Shown: piece after piece, positions 47,120 through 56,282 of the stretch
How the letters are laid out: each line of letters begins with the position of its first letter
How positions within the stretch are numbered: the first letter of the stretch is position 1
Assembly (NCBI GenBank): GCA_013334565.1
Contig: JAAXXI010000001.1
Location: 62,001-126,000, forward strand
Reading direction: 5' to 3'
Source: Chlorobiaceae bacterium
GTDB lineage: Bacteria > Bacteroidota > Chlorobiia > Chlorobiales > Chlorobiaceae
Length of the DNA: 64,000 nt
Notes under the pieces: generated by a model
What the model was told of the DNA's origin: nothing
The model's input: the letters and a program-made list of their open reading frames with translations, nothing else
Database searches by the model: none
Made by a program: the position numbers and the translations under genes

Positions 47120-47665
47120 TCAGGTCCGTTCTGTTACAAGCGCCTGTTTCAGCATCTGAAGCTGATACTTTATGCTGCCATCGAAAATCGTATCGCCGAT
47201 TTTCACGGCAACGCCGCCGAGAAGTTCTTCGTCGACGGACATCTTTGCCCGTATTTTCTTGCCGGTCGACTGCGAAAGCTTGCCGACAAGCGAGTCTACC
47301 TGCTCCTGTGAAAGCTTCACGGCGCTGGATACTTCTGCATTGACGATACCCTTCTTTTCATCAAGAATCAGCATGAACTCGTCAATAATTTCAGGAAGGA
47401 GACCTGCCCTTTTTTTCCTGGCGATCAGGTTCATGAACAGAAGCACTTTGTCGCTGACGGTTCCCTTGAAAATTTCCGAAAGAATATGTGCTTTCTTATC
47501 GCCTTTAACCAGGGGACTGCGTAGTGCCTGCACCAGTTCACGGGAATTTCCGAGGGTTTCACGGATAACCTTGAGCTCTTCAACAGCCTTTTCGAGAAAT
47601 CCGCCTTCCTCGGCTGCAGACATCAGGGCTGTAGCATACCGACGGCTTGCAATTACTTTAGACAT
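47120..47665 (-). CDS. atpH: ATP synthase F1 delta subunit
   Basis: 181 residues; peripheral-stalk protein linking F1 to the b subunits (OSCP homologue). SRRYATALMSAAEEGG at the N-terminus and LGGVAVKIGDTIFDGSIKYQLQML at the C-terminus (key GGVAVKIGD and DGSIKYQL) are family marks. Follows atpF by 10 bases. No atpA follows: a 100-base gap and then a tRNA gene end the operon, so alpha, gamma, beta and epsilon genes are elsewhere. Confidence 0.93.
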   Translation of the reverse strand: MSKVIASRRYATALMSAAEEGGFLEKAVEELKVIRETLGNSRELVQALRSPLVKGDKKAHILSEIFKGTVSDKVLLFMNLIARKKRAGLLPEIIDEFMLILDEKKGIVNAEVSSAVKLSQEQVDSLVGKLSQSTGKKIRAKMSVDEELLGGVAVKIGDTIFDGSIKYQLQMLKQALVTERT

Positions 47666-47675
47666 GTCGAGCTGT

Positions 47676-48209
47676 TCAGTTACGTTTTGTGGAAATGTCC
47701 TGGATCATGCTGTCAACAATCTTCTTCTGAAGATCGGCATCGAGTGTCGTCTTGATAATTTTCTCGGCACCCTTGACGGCAAGGTCGGCGACCTCGTTTC
47801 TCAGAACGTCAAGTGCGCGGCGTTTTTCCTGCTCGATCTCATCTTTCGCACTGGAAATCATTTTTTTCGCTTCAGCCTGCGCTTTTTCAGAAATGTCGGC
47901 GCGAAGCCTGTCTGCATATTCTTTTCCCTCACGGATGATCCTGTCAGCTTCGGCATCTGCCCTGGCAAGGGTCTCCCTGTTCTTTTTCAGAATCGCTTCG
48001 GCTTCATCCTTTGCCTGGTGCGCACGGTCGATAGAGGACTGGATACCTTTTTCCCTTTCGTCAAGGGCTGAAATGATCGGGCCCCATGCAATTTTTTTCA
48101 GAATGAGAAGCACAATCACAAATGTCACTGCAGTCCAGAAGATAAGACCGGGGTTCGGGCTCAGAAGACTGCCGGCAAGAAGTATGGTTCCCGACGTTAG
48201 CATGAACAA
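47676..48209 (-). CDS. atpF: ATP synthase F0 b subunit
   Basis: 177 residues. One membrane helix ([24 protein letters not shown], key [14 protein letters not shown]) at ~23-41 and a long charged coiled coil ([21 protein letters not shown] as its start), forming the peripheral stalk. An in-frame Met two codons in is an alternative start. Lies between atpE and atpH in the F0 operon. Confidence 0.94.
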   Translation of the reverse strand: MFMLTSGTILLAGSLLSPNPGLIFWTAVTFVIVLLILKKIAWGPIISALDEREKGIQSSIDRAHQAKDEAEAILKKNRETLARADAEADRIIREGKEYADRLRADISEKAQAEAKKMISSAKDEIEQEKRRALDVLRNEVADLAVKGAEKIIKTTLDADLQKKIVDSMIQDISTKRN

Positions 48210-48306
48210 TTTTTCCTTTTACGGTTTAATAAAACCCGGCTGCAGTCTGCTCATGTCAGCTGCAACCGGAATTTTTCAGGTATCAAGCAGAGGCTTCTCC
48301 CTTGAA

Positions 48307-48528
48307 TTACTTGAGGGCGAGAAGCACGCAGATAACTTCACCGAAGAGCGCGACACCTTCGATAAGTGCTGCAGCGATAATCATGGTTGTGCGGATATCA
48401 GCAGTAGCTTCCGGCTGACGTGCAACACCTTCTGCTGCCGATGCTGCAACATTACCAATACCGAGACCGGCACCAATAACAGCAAGACCAGCGCCAATAC
48501 CTGCTCCTAAAAATCCCAGACCTTCCAT
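48307..48528 (-). CDS. atpE: ATP synthase F0 c subunit
   Basis: 73 residues, two membrane helices. Gly-rich first helix GAGIGAGLAVIGAGLGIGN, polar loop ARQPEATADI and the ion-binding Glu E57 in ALIEGVALFG. Absence of the Na+-type Ser/Thr after the Glu suggests a proton-driven ring. 97 bases separate it from atpF and about 109 from atpB, room for processing or extra ribosome sites needed for high c-subunit output. Confidence 0.96.
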   Translation of the reverse strand: MEGLGFLGAGIGAGLAVIGAGLGIGNVAASAAEGVARQPEATADIRTTMIIAAALIEGVALFGEVICVLLALK

Positions 48529-48637
48529 ATTTGAATTACCTCCGTTTATTTGTTGTAAGTTTTTTGCTAAGAAGTTCAGCAGTTATAAAACACGTTATGA
48601 AAAACACTCTCCGATCCACAGCCCCTCATGCCGGCTG

Positions 48638-49669
48638 TCAGTGGTGCGCAGCTCCGGCTTCATGCTCGTCGTGTCCCTCGTGGGCTGATGCAAGCCCGAT
48701 GAAGAGAGCGGAAAGCATGGTAAAGATGAAGGCCTGGAGGAACGCGACAAACAGCTCGAGCAGATAGATGAAGATCGAGAACGGAACGGACATCACTACC
48801 GCCACGATATAGCTTTTCAGGATAAAGCTGATGAAAATGAGGCTGAGTATGACGATATGGCCTGCGGTCATGTTCGCGAACAACCGGATTGTCAGCGCGA
48901 CAGGCTTGGTAAAGAGGCCGATGAATTCGATAGGGATCATGATGATCCAGAGCGCGGGATGGGTGCCTCCCGTCAGGTGCGCAAGATAGCCTTTGATGCC
49001 GTGCGCCTTGAGTGCCGCAGCCTGGGTGATGAAGAACGTGAAGGTCGCGAGCGTCAGGGTAACATTGATGTTGCCGGTAGCTGTAGAGCCATAGGGAACG
49101 AGGCCCAGCAGGTTACATACCAGAATGAAGAAAAATGCCGTAAGAAGGAAATCCAGATATTTTTCATATCCCTTTCCGATGTTCGCCTTTGCCACATCGT
49201 CACGGATAAACTGGACAAGCGCTTCAAGAGCGTTAGCGAGCCCTTTCGGAGCCTGGCGTGAAGTCATGTTTTTAAATGTACCGCCGGCAAGGGCAAAAAG
49301 GCCGATGACGATAGCGGACACTGTCCAGAGCATGACGACATGCTTGGTAATGGAGATATCGAACCCGCCGATAACGATCTTCGGCAGCTCGATTTCGCCG
49401 AACGGCTCGAAAGCGAGAACATTGTTGTCGAGAATGTGGTGCATGATGACATCACCGGCTTTCTCTTCACCGCCGGCAGCGGCTTCATGCGCTTCCTCCG
49501 GCGCTTCAGCGGCAGCATGGGGCTCTATCGCAGCTGCAGCCACCGGGGATACTGCCGGAGCCTCCTGGGTAGTAGCAAGAGCAAGGCCGTTGATATTCAG
49601 CAGAAGAGGTACGATAATCGCGAGAACCTTGATAATAGCGTTTGCCTTGGTGGCTTTTACCCGTTTCAT
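48638..49669 (-). CDS. atpB: ATP synthase F0 a subunit with long N-terminal extension
   Basis: 343 residues. Contains the essential Arg R262 in [16 protein letters not shown] and the usual five or six membrane helices (from ~110). Unusual features: a signal-like hydrophobic segment at ~11-32, an Ala/Glu/His-rich stretch at ~36-75, and a His/Glu tail [13 protein letters not shown]. Such extensions are known in Bacteroidetes/Chlorobi AtpB. The start overlaps the stop of the preceding small membrane gene by 4 bases. Confidence 0.95.
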   Translation of the reverse strand: MKRVKATKANAIIKVLAIIVPLLLNINGLALATTQEAPAVSPVAAAAIEPHAAAEAPEEAHEAAAGGEEKAGDVIMHHILDNNVLAFEPFGEIELPKIVIGGFDISITKHVVMLWTVSAIVIGLFALAGGTFKNMTSRQAPKGLANALEALVQFIRDDVAKANIGKGYEKYLDFLLTAFFFILVCNLLGLVPYGSTATGNINVTLTLATFTFFITQAAALKAHGIKGYLAHLTGGTHPALWIIMIPIEFIGLFTKPVALTIRLFANMTAGHIVILSLIFISFILKSYIVAVVMSVPFSIFIYLLELFVAFLQAFIFTMLSALFIGLASAHEGHDEHEAGAAHH

Positions 49670-50052
49670 GCAGCCTTTTTTTTCTGTTTATTTTTCTTCT
49701 GATACCCGAGTATTTCGAGGATCACGTAACTACAATAAAATGCAAAAAGAGAGAACACGAACTGGTCTGTATCGACCATTTTCCTGATTATCACGACCGC
49801 CACCGCCAGCATCAGAATCAGCAGCCTGACAACCAGGCCCCCGAAAACGAATTTGGTGAAAACAGCGGATTCCTTTTCAAAAGCGTACTCAAAAAGCAGG
49901 TACCCTGCGACCGTATTGACGAATACCAGCACCCATGCCGAAAGTACGGCAGGAAGCTGAATGACGCCAGATACAGGACCGTAAAGAATAACCACCCATA
50001 AAATGACTGACAAGATACATAACTTTACTAAAAAGTCAAACAAAGGCTTCAT
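49666..50052 (-). CDS. Small membrane protein of the ATP synthase operon (AtpI-like)
   Basis: 128 residues with about four membrane segments ([76 protein letters not shown]; quoted as separate helices, each under 22 residues in the key part) and a Lys-rich tail [10 protein letters not shown]. Position before atpB and topology suggest an AtpI-type assembly or c-ring factor. Sequence similarity is weak. Coupled to atpB by an ATGA overlap. Confidence 0.7.
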   Translation of the reverse strand: MKPLFDFLVKLCILSVILWVVILYGPVSGVIQLPAVLSAWVLVFVNTVAGYLLFEYAFEKESAVFTKFVFGGLVVRLLILMLAVAVVIIRKMVDTDQFVFSLFAFYCSYVILEILGYQKKNKQKKKAA

Positions 50053-50099
50053 ATAACCGGACCCATTCTATATTGAGAGAAAACGGGAGGTCCCTCCCC

Positions 50100-50345
50100 T
50101 TATTTTTTCCTGTTTGCCTGACCGGCAACCTTCAACAGCACAAGGACCATTCCTGCAAGACCGGCAATAACCCCCACGAAAAGCAGAAAAGGCGAAGTGC
50201 CGAAACGGCCGTCCGCCCAGTAACCCAGAAAGACGAAAAGTGCGAAGCTCACCGCTATCTGCAAACCCATGCCGAGATAATCAGAAAGCGCTCTCACCGA
50301 ACGGCCGAACTGGTCGGAAAAACGTTCATCATCGGAGTTTTTCAA
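50100..50345 (-). CDS. atpZ: AtpZ/AtpI-like F0F1 ATPase accessory protein
   Basis: 81 residues from a TTG start, chosen because AAGGGGGG lies about 7 bases upstream and because the residues before it look non-coding. Two membrane helices (GMGLQIAVSFALFVFLGYW and FLLFVGVIAGLAGMVLVLLK; key FLGYWADGRFGTSPFLL between them) match AtpZ/AtpI proteins at the head of atp operons. Probably the first gene of the operon atpZ-I-B-E-F-H. Confidence 0.78.
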   Translation of the reverse strand: MKNSDDERFSDQFGRSVRALSDYLGMGLQIAVSFALFVFLGYWADGRFGTSPFLLFVGVIAGLAGMVLVLLKVAGQANRKK

Positions 50346-50524
50346 TGACGGCCCCCCTTGATTATATTGATACCCGCAGGCAAGGGGGGCCTGACAGATC
50401 CCGATGCGCATGCAGGTACGTTCACGACAAAAAGCTAATATAACCTTATCGGCGAAATAATGAACCATTCCCTTCGCATCACCGATTCGGGAATTTTTCA
50501 CGGTGACGCCCCCTGATTGAAAGC

Positions 50525-51322
50525 ATGCCATCTACCGACCGATACAGCCGATCCGTGGCGCCTCCGGAATACCACTCTCCCTCCTGTTTCGGCACTTTTC
50601 CGGAACTCGTGGCCCTGCAGAGCACGCGCAAGGGCGGCATCAGCAAAGGGCCATTCCATACCCTGAACCTCGGCATCACAACCACTGACGATGCTGAAAA
50701 CGTTCGCGAAAACACCCGCATCCTGTCGTTAGCCGCCGGCTTCGATCCTGCAGGGCTGGTGAGCAGCGACCAGGTGCATGGCACCTCGGTCCTGATCGCT
50801 GAAAAACCGGGCAGATACCCTGGGTATGACGCGTTCGTCACCCGGACGGAAAACTTGTTCCTCTGTATCTATACCGCCGACTGCTACCCGGTGCTCATCT
50901 ACGACCCCGTCAACAGGGCTGCAGGCGCTGCACATGCAGGATGGAAAGGCACGGCAGGCAGAATCGTGGTCAAAACGCTTGAAGCGATGCATGAATCCTT
51001 CGGCACCAGGCCGTCGGAGTGCACCGCATGGATAGGGTCGGGAATTTCAGCAGGAGCATACGAGGTAGGCCATGAAGTGGCGGACGCATTCCCTTCCGAA
51101 TGCTGCCTGCCGGCAACATCGGAAGAGAACGGGGAAAAAAAACAACTCGATCTTTCGTGGGCGAACTATCTGCAGCTGCTCGGCTCAGGCATCCCGGAAG
51201 CGAATATCGGGCGGGCGCCTTTCTGCACCTTCCGCGACAGCGACCTGTTTTATTCATACCGTCGAGACAACGGCATCACCGGCCGCATGGCCAGCATCAT
51301 CGGCATGAAGCCGGGCTTCTGA
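50525..51322 (+). CDS. pgeF: PgeF/YfiH-family multicopper-type purine nucleoside hydrolase/oxidoreductase
   Basis: 265 residues. DUF152/laccase-domain family: SSDQVHGTSVL (His), YTADCYPVLIYDP (Cys), AAHAGWKGTAGRI (His) make the conserved Cys-His-His metal site. Members act on adenosine or inosine or remove wrong muropeptide residues (L-Ser for L-Ala) during cell-wall synthesis, which would suit its closeness to the dcw cluster. Divergent from the atp operon, convergent with the CoA-transferase-type gene (5 bases between stops). Confidence 0.87.
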   Translation: MPSTDRYSRSVAPPEYHSPSCFGTFPELVALQSTRKGGISKGPFHTLNLGITTTDDAENVRENTRILSLAAGFDPAGLVSSDQVHGTSVLIAEKPGRYPGYDAFVTRTENLFLCIYTADCYPVLIYDPVNRAAGAAHAGWKGTAGRIVVKTLEAMHESFGTRPSECTAWIGSGISAGAYEVGHEVADAFPSECCLPATSEENGEKKQLDLSWANYLQLLGSGIPEANIGRAPFCTFRDSDLFYSYRRDNGITGRMASIIGMKPGF

Positions 51323-51327
51323 GCGGC

Positions 51328-52629
51328 TCAGAGGTGCTGTCCGCAGGTCTTGCCGTAAGAACCGTAAAGTTCGTGGGCACGGCGGCAGATATCCTCCCTG
51401 AAATCCGGATGGGCTATACTTGCGAGCGCTTCGGCCCTCTGGCGCAGGTTCATGCCGTGGAGGTTGACAATGCCGTACTCGGTAACGACATACTGGACAT
51501 GGGCCCTTGTCGTGACCACGCCGGCACCCGCTTTCAGCTGCGGAACGATCCTCGACATGCCGTTCTTCGTAATCGACGGAATGGCGATGATCGGCTTGCC
51601 GCCTTCGGAAAGGGCCGCGCCCCGGATGAAATCCATCTGTCCCCCGACACCTGAATAGTACATCTGACCGATCGAATCGGCGCAGACCTGCCCGCTCATA
51701 TCGATTTCAAGGGCACTGTTGATCGCTGTTACCTTCGGGTTCCTGCGAATCTGGGCGGTATCGTTCACATAATCGGACGGAAGCATTTCGACGAGGGGAT
51801 TGTCATCGACGAAATCGTACAGCCGCCTGCTCCCGACGAGAAAACTGGAAACGATGATCTCCCTGTTTATTTTCTTTTTCCTTCCGTTGATCACCCCTTT
51901 TTCGACAAGTTCGATAACACCGTCGGAGAACATTTCCGAGTGGATACCGAGATCCTTGTGCCCGGTCAGGGCGGCAAGGGTCGCGTCCGGAATCGCTCCG
52001 ATGCCCATCTGGAGTGTCGCACCATCTTCGACGATCGATGCGATATGGTTGCCGATGCGGAGCTCGATATCGGACAGTTCGTGTCTGGGATGCTCGGGAA
52101 GGGGATCGCTGACCTCGACCATGGCATCGATCTTGCTGATGTGCAGGAGCCCTTCCCCGTGCGTGCGCGGCATATGCGGGTTCACCTGCGCGATGACAAG
52201 CCTGGCGGCATGCACCGCGGCAAGGCTGACATCGACGGAGACGCCAAGCGAGCAGTATCCGTGCCGGTCAGGCGTGGATACATGGACCAGCGCTACATCG
52301 AGGGGAAGAACGTTGTTGAGGAAAAGGGAGGGGATATCGCTGAGAAAAACAGGGATCGCGTCGCCGTCGCCATGCTGGACGGCAGATCGGACATTCTTGC
52401 CAACAAAGAGCGCGTTGATCCTGAAACTCTCGTGATATTCAGGCTTTGTATATGGAGCGGTGCCTTCGGTATGGAGGCTGATGACCTCCACATTCCTGAG
52501 TTCCGGCGCCCGCAGCACCATCGCGTCGATAAGCCTTTGCGGCACGGCCGCAGCTGTATGCAAAAAAACCCTGTCACCCGATTTGATCCTTCCGACCGCG
52601 TCTTCTGCGGAGAGTGTACGATTGTACAT
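51328..52629 (-). CDS. Acetyl-CoA hydrolase/CoA-transferase family protein
   Basis: 433 residues. Family I CoA-transferase of the acetyl-CoA hydrolase / 4-hydroxybutyrate CoA-transferase group. GDRVFLHTAAAVPQ near the N-terminus, DGATLQMGIGAIPDA (~203), GVGGQMDFIRGA (~330) and the active-site Glu in QYVVTEYGIVNLHG (~383). Likely moves CoA among acetate, succinate or similar acids. Follows ftsZ on the same strand after 33 bases, so it may get read-through from the dcw operon. Exact substrates unknown. Confidence 0.88.
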   Translation of the reverse strand: MYNRTLSAEDAVGRIKSGDRVFLHTAAAVPQRLIDAMVLRAPELRNVEVISLHTEGTAPYTKPEYHESFRINALFVGKNVRSAVQHGDGDAIPVFLSDIPSLFLNNVLPLDVALVHVSTPDRHGYCSLGVSVDVSLAAVHAARLVIAQVNPHMPRTHGEGLLHISKIDAMVEVSDPLPEHPRHELSDIELRIGNHIASIVEDGATLQMGIGAIPDATLAALTGHKDLGIHSEMFSDGVIELVEKGVINGRKKKINREIIVSSFLVGSRRLYDFVDDNPLVEMLPSDYVNDTAQIRRNPKVTAINSALEIDMSGQVCADSIGQMYYSGVGGQMDFIRGAALSEGGKPIIAIPSITKNGMSRIVPQLKAGAGVVTTRAHVQYVVTEYGIVNLHGMNLRQRAEALASIAHPDFREDICRRAHELYGSYGKTCGQHL

Positions 52630-52662
52630 GAACTACAGTATTGATTGAAAGAAAAGGCAAGT

Positions 52663-53946
52663 TCAGTTGCCCGTGTTTTTCCTGCGCAGGTAAGCCGGTG
52701 TTCCCGGCAGTCCTTTCTGTATCCTGTCTTCGTGGTCGCCGGGCCCCTGCTGGCCCTGATCGGCATCGAACCCCGCCCTGCCCTTGAGGGCCGGATGATT
52801 CGGATCGCTTACGGGGACCTGCCTCCTGATATAAGCCGGAATACGCCGGTCTTCTTCCTGGCGTTCCGGATAGACAGGCATGCCCGGCTTCCCGGCCTGT
52901 AGAGACTGACCGAACCACGGTCCTTTGACCGATGCGCCAGGGTGCCTGTGTGAAGGTTCTTTCGATTCTCCGTGCTCCCTTCGCTTGAAGCCGGTCACGA
53001 TAACCGTGACCCTTATTTCTCCGGATACCTGGGGCTCATCCACATAACCGTTGATGATCTTCGCTTCGCTGCCGACCTGTTCCTCGATATAGTTCATGGC
53101 GTCCGACATGTCGCGCATGGTGACCTCGCCGGTTATGTTGACCAGGACCCCTTTCGCGCCATCCACCGAAACACCTTCGAGAAGCGGGCTGTTGAGCGCG
53201 TCGCAGGAAGCCTTCAGCGCCCTGCGTTCACCGGAAGCGGCAGCCGATCCCATGACCGCGTCGCCGGCGCCGGACATGATGCTGCGCACATCGGCGAAAT
53301 CGACGTTGACATGCCCGTGGCGGGTAATGATGTCGGCGATTCCTTTTGCCGCCCTGTAGAGGACGTCGTTCGCCATATTGAACGCCTCGGTTGCGCTTAC
53401 CCCTTCCTCGGCAAGGCTGAGGATTTTTTCGTTCTCGACAAGGATAAGCGTATCGATATATTTGCGGAGCTCCGCTATGCCGCCATCGGCAATGCGGGCC
53501 TTGACCTGGCCCTCGAAATTGAACGGCCGCGTAACGACGCCTATGGTCAGTATCCCCATGTTCCTCGCAATGGAAGCGATGACCGGGGCCGCACCTGTTC
53601 CGGTGCCTTTGCCCATCCCCGCCGCAATGAAAACGAGGTCGGCCCCTTTCAGCTGGGCCGCAATGATCTCGCGGTCATCTTCGGCCGCCTGGCGCCCTTT
53701 GGCCGGATCGGCGCCTGCGCCGAGCCCGTTCGTTGCCTTCTTGCCGATCTGTACCCTTATAGGCGCCTTCGAATTGAGGAGCGCCTGGCGGTCGGTATTG
53801 AAAACAACATATTCGACACCGCTGATTTTCCTGTCGATCATGTTGTTCACGGCATTTCCTCCGCAGCCGCCCACTCCGACGATTCTTATGGTGACCCCTT
53901 TACCCTGGTCGCTGTCGAACAGGCCGGGATCGAGCTCAAATGCCAT
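52663..53946 (-). CDS. ftsZ: Cell division GTPase FtsZ
   Basis: Tubulin homologue forming the division ring. 427 residues. [14 protein letters not shown] (24-37), G-box [14 protein letters not shown] (108-121), T7 loop [12 protein letters not shown] with the catalytic Asp. Two oddities. First, the third Gly of the usual GMGGGTGTG is Lys (K113). Second, the tail carries two copies of the FtsA/ZipA-type C-terminal peptide, IPAYIRR at 369-375 and TPAYLRR at 416-422, joined by a 40-residue Gln/Gly/Asp-rich linker. 41 bases after ftsA. Confidence 0.97.
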   Translation of the reverse strand: MAFELDPGLFDSDQGKGVTIRIVGVGGCGGNAVNNMIDRKISGVEYVVFNTDRQALLNSKAPIRVQIGKKATNGLGAGADPAKGRQAAEDDREIIAAQLKGADLVFIAAGMGKGTGTGAAPVIASIARNMGILTIGVVTRPFNFEGQVKARIADGGIAELRKYIDTLILVENEKILSLAEEGVSATEAFNMANDVLYRAAKGIADIITRHGHVNVDFADVRSIMSGAGDAVMGSAAASGERRALKASCDALNSPLLEGVSVDGAKGVLVNITGEVTMRDMSDAMNYIEEQVGSEAKIINGYVDEPQVSGEIRVTVIVTGFKRREHGESKEPSHRHPGASVKGPWFGQSLQAGKPGMPVYPERQEEDRRIPAYIRRQVPVSDPNHPALKGRAGFDADQGQQGPGDHEDRIQKGLPGTPAYLRRKNTGN

Positions 53947-53987
53947 AAATCATATCTCCCCTTTAGAACGCACGTTAACGTCTCTTT

Positions 53988-55298
53988 TCAAAGCTGTTCC
54001 CAGAATTTCCTTATCCGTTCGACAATCTTCTTGCCCGCAGGGTTCTGCTCCTGGCCTGGAGCATCTTCCCCCGTCTCTGCCGTCTTCTTCTTTTTCTCAG
54101 GGGCGGGAGGTTCCGACACCAGCGCGATATTGTGATCAACGGAAAGATTGTTCCTGAACGAATGGGCCACAAGACCCATGACCGTAGCGTATATGGGATT
54201 GTTGACCGAATCCTTTATGCCTCCCGAAACACCTTCCGGATAGCCGATCCTGACATCGAGGCCGAGCACCTCGTGCGCGAGCTCTTCCGTGCCGGGAAGC
54301 AGAGAGCCGCCACCGGTGATGATGGCGCCTGCATTGATATATTCATAGTAACCGGAACGCCTCAGCGAATCCCGGACCAGTTCGAAGATTTCCATCATCC
54401 GTGCCTCGATGATCATGGTCAGGGAGCTTTTCGGGAACGTTTTCTGAGGACGTCCCTCGATACCGTCGATGAGCAGGTCCTCCTCTTCGGCCTTGATGCC
54501 GCTGCAGGCGCAGCCGTGGCTGATTTTCAGCTCTTCGGCCACTTCATAGAGGGCCTTGACGCCGTGCGCGATATCATGCGTCACGTCGTTCGCGGCAACC
54601 TTGATCACCTCGGAATATCGGATCGCACCTTCGATGTAGATGGCGACTTCGGTGGTCCCGCCTCCGATATCGATGACCACGACACCGCTTTTTTTCTCGC
54701 TCTCCTTCATGACGGCAAGCCCCGAAGCTACCGGTTCGAAGGTGAGTGCGCTGATTTCCAGGCCCGCCTTTTCGATACACTGCTTGATATTGCGGATCTT
54801 CGTCCTCAGGCCGACGACGATGTATGCGCTGCCGCGCATGGTCGTCCCGGCCATACCGATCGGGTCGAGAAGCCCTTCCTGGTCATCGACGATAAATTCC
54901 TGAGGGATGACGTGGATGATCTCGTGATCGATATCGAGGTAGCGGATATTGGTCTTGGCCTTTTCAAGGAACCGTTTCACATCGGATTCATTGACGATGC
55001 CCGTCTGGTTGACGCTGATTTCCGAATTACTGTGGATGCAATGCACATGCGCTCCGGAAATTCCGACGTTCACCCCATGTATGCGTATGGATGATTCCCT
55101 TTCGGCATCGGCGACAGCGGCCCTTATGGCAGTGACGGTCTTGTTGATATTGACGACCGTCGCGCGCTGCAGGCCGTCCGAACTGGATCGGCCCTTTCCG
55201 AGGACGTTGAGCTTGCCAAGCTCGTCCCGCTCTGCGACAACGACACAGACTTTGGTCGTCCCGATATCAAGACCGACAGCGATATTGCTTTTCAGCAT
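53988..55298 (-). CDS. ftsA: Cell division protein FtsA
   Basis: Actin-like membrane anchor for FtsZ. 436 residues from MLKSNIAVGLDIGTTKVC, which has AGGAA about 9 bases upstream. An ATG 9 codons earlier overlaps the ftsQ stop by 4 bases and is an equally possible coupled start. Phosphate 1 motif GLDIGTTKVCVVVAE, SHV-type inserted 1C domain (VGISGAHVHCIHSN), VVVIDIGGGTTEVAIY and IITGGGSLLPGTEE. The C-terminal amphipathic helix is KKIVERIRKFWEQL, with a charged Pro/Glu linker before it. Confidence 0.95.
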   Translation of the reverse strand: MLKSNIAVGLDIGTTKVCVVVAERDELGKLNVLGKGRSSSDGLQRATVVNINKTVTAIRAAVADAERESSIRIHGVNVGISGAHVHCIHSNSEISVNQTGIVNESDVKRFLEKAKTNIRYLDIDHEIIHVIPQEFIVDDQEGLLDPIGMAGTTMRGSAYIVVGLRTKIRNIKQCIEKAGLEISALTFEPVASGLAVMKESEKKSGVVVIDIGGGTTEVAIYIEGAIRYSEVIKVAANDVTHDIAHGVKALYEVAEELKISHGCACSGIKAEEEDLLIDGIEGRPQKTFPKSSLTMIIEARMMEIFELVRDSLRRSGYYEYINAGAIITGGGSLLPGTEELAHEVLGLDVRIGYPEGVSGGIKDSVNNPIYATVMGLVAHSFRNNLSVDHNIALVSEPPAPEKKKKTAETGEDAPGQEQNPAGKKIVERIRKFWEQL

Positions 55299-55321
55299 TG
55301 TTTTATTTTCCTGCATGTTTA

Positions 55322-56197
55322 TCATGGGGAAACCTGCTGCGGCACCTTGACGGAAACAGTATCCCTGGTAAAAACCCTGTCCCTGAACCTCAGGTCCACA
55401 GCTTCATAGACATCAAAACCCTTCTTGGATACAACCTTTTGCCAGAATATCTCGAATTTTTTCAACTTTTCCTTGAAGTTGCCGTCATTACCCACAATAA
55501 ACCGGGTCGGTGACTGGCGCGTCAGACAATAGCTCATGTTGTTGTCGGCATAATGGAACTCGCTGATGAGCAGGCTTGCGTAATCAGTCTCACCAAGGGC
55601 GTTGAAAAAGTCGACGACAAGCCCGGCCTCCATGCTGTCGATACGCTGCAGGCCGTTCGGCATGCTCCTGATGCGGCTGATCCCCGAGACAAGCGGCAGT
55701 TTCGGATAATATGCCCGGATGCGGCTGTTCTCGGGCAGAAGGACACCTTCATGGTCGATGTCCATGGCCCTGCCGTAAAGAACTGTCCTGGCTACCGGCA
55801 GCCGTTCAAGAAGCGTTACCCTGATCACTCCGTTCATCTCTTTCTGGAGCAAGGCATCGCTGACGTAAGGGAACCGGAGGACTTTTCTGCGAAGTTCGCC
55901 GGTATCGACATCCTGCATGTTGAGCCCTTTGCAGTTCTTCAGGACATTGACCACATCGGCTGCCGGTACGAGTGTCGCACCATCGACAAGTATCTGCCGG
56001 ACCTCTACCTCCTTTTTCCATTTTCCTGCATAGTAGGCAAGCCCGCCAAGCGCCCCGGCCACCAGAACAAAAACAACGAACAGCAGCTTCCAACCACCCG
56101 AATGTTTCCCCGGTGCTCCATCCCTTCCATCAGACGGAGGTTCCTGCCAGTCCGGGACAGTATAGGCCCCTCCGGGCTCGAATCGTTCATCAGGCAT
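55322..56197 (-). CDS. ftsQ: Cell division protein FtsQ/DivIB
   Basis: 291 residues. Short cytoplasmic N-terminus, one membrane helix (LLFVVFVLVAGALGGLAYYAG, ~38-58), POTRA domain starting VRQILVDGATLVPAADVVNVL (key ILVDGA; ~72-90) and an FtsQ domain with ERLPVARTVLYGRAMDIDHEGVLL (key VARTVLYGR, DHEGVLLP). Scaffolds the divisome in the periplasm. Located between murC and ftsA, as usual in dcw clusters. Confidence 0.9.
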   Translation of the reverse strand: MPDERFEPGGAYTVPDWQEPPSDGRDGAPGKHSGGWKLLFVVFVLVAGALGGLAYYAGKWKKEVEVRQILVDGATLVPAADVVNVLKNCKGLNMQDVDTGELRRKVLRFPYVSDALLQKEMNGVIRVTLLERLPVARTVLYGRAMDIDHEGVLLPENSRIRAYYPKLPLVSGISRIRSMPNGLQRIDSMEAGLVVDFFNALGETDYASLLISEFHYADNNMSYCLTRQSPTRFIVGNDGNFKEKLKKFEIFWQKVVSKKGFDVYEAVDLRFRDRVFTRDTVSVKVPQQVSP

Positions 56198-56282
56198 GGC
56201 CGTGCGACGTTTCAGATCGTTGCATGAACCGGCATCTGCCTCCCGGATCTTCCTTTTTCAGCCGCTTGACAGCCATCGTTCC

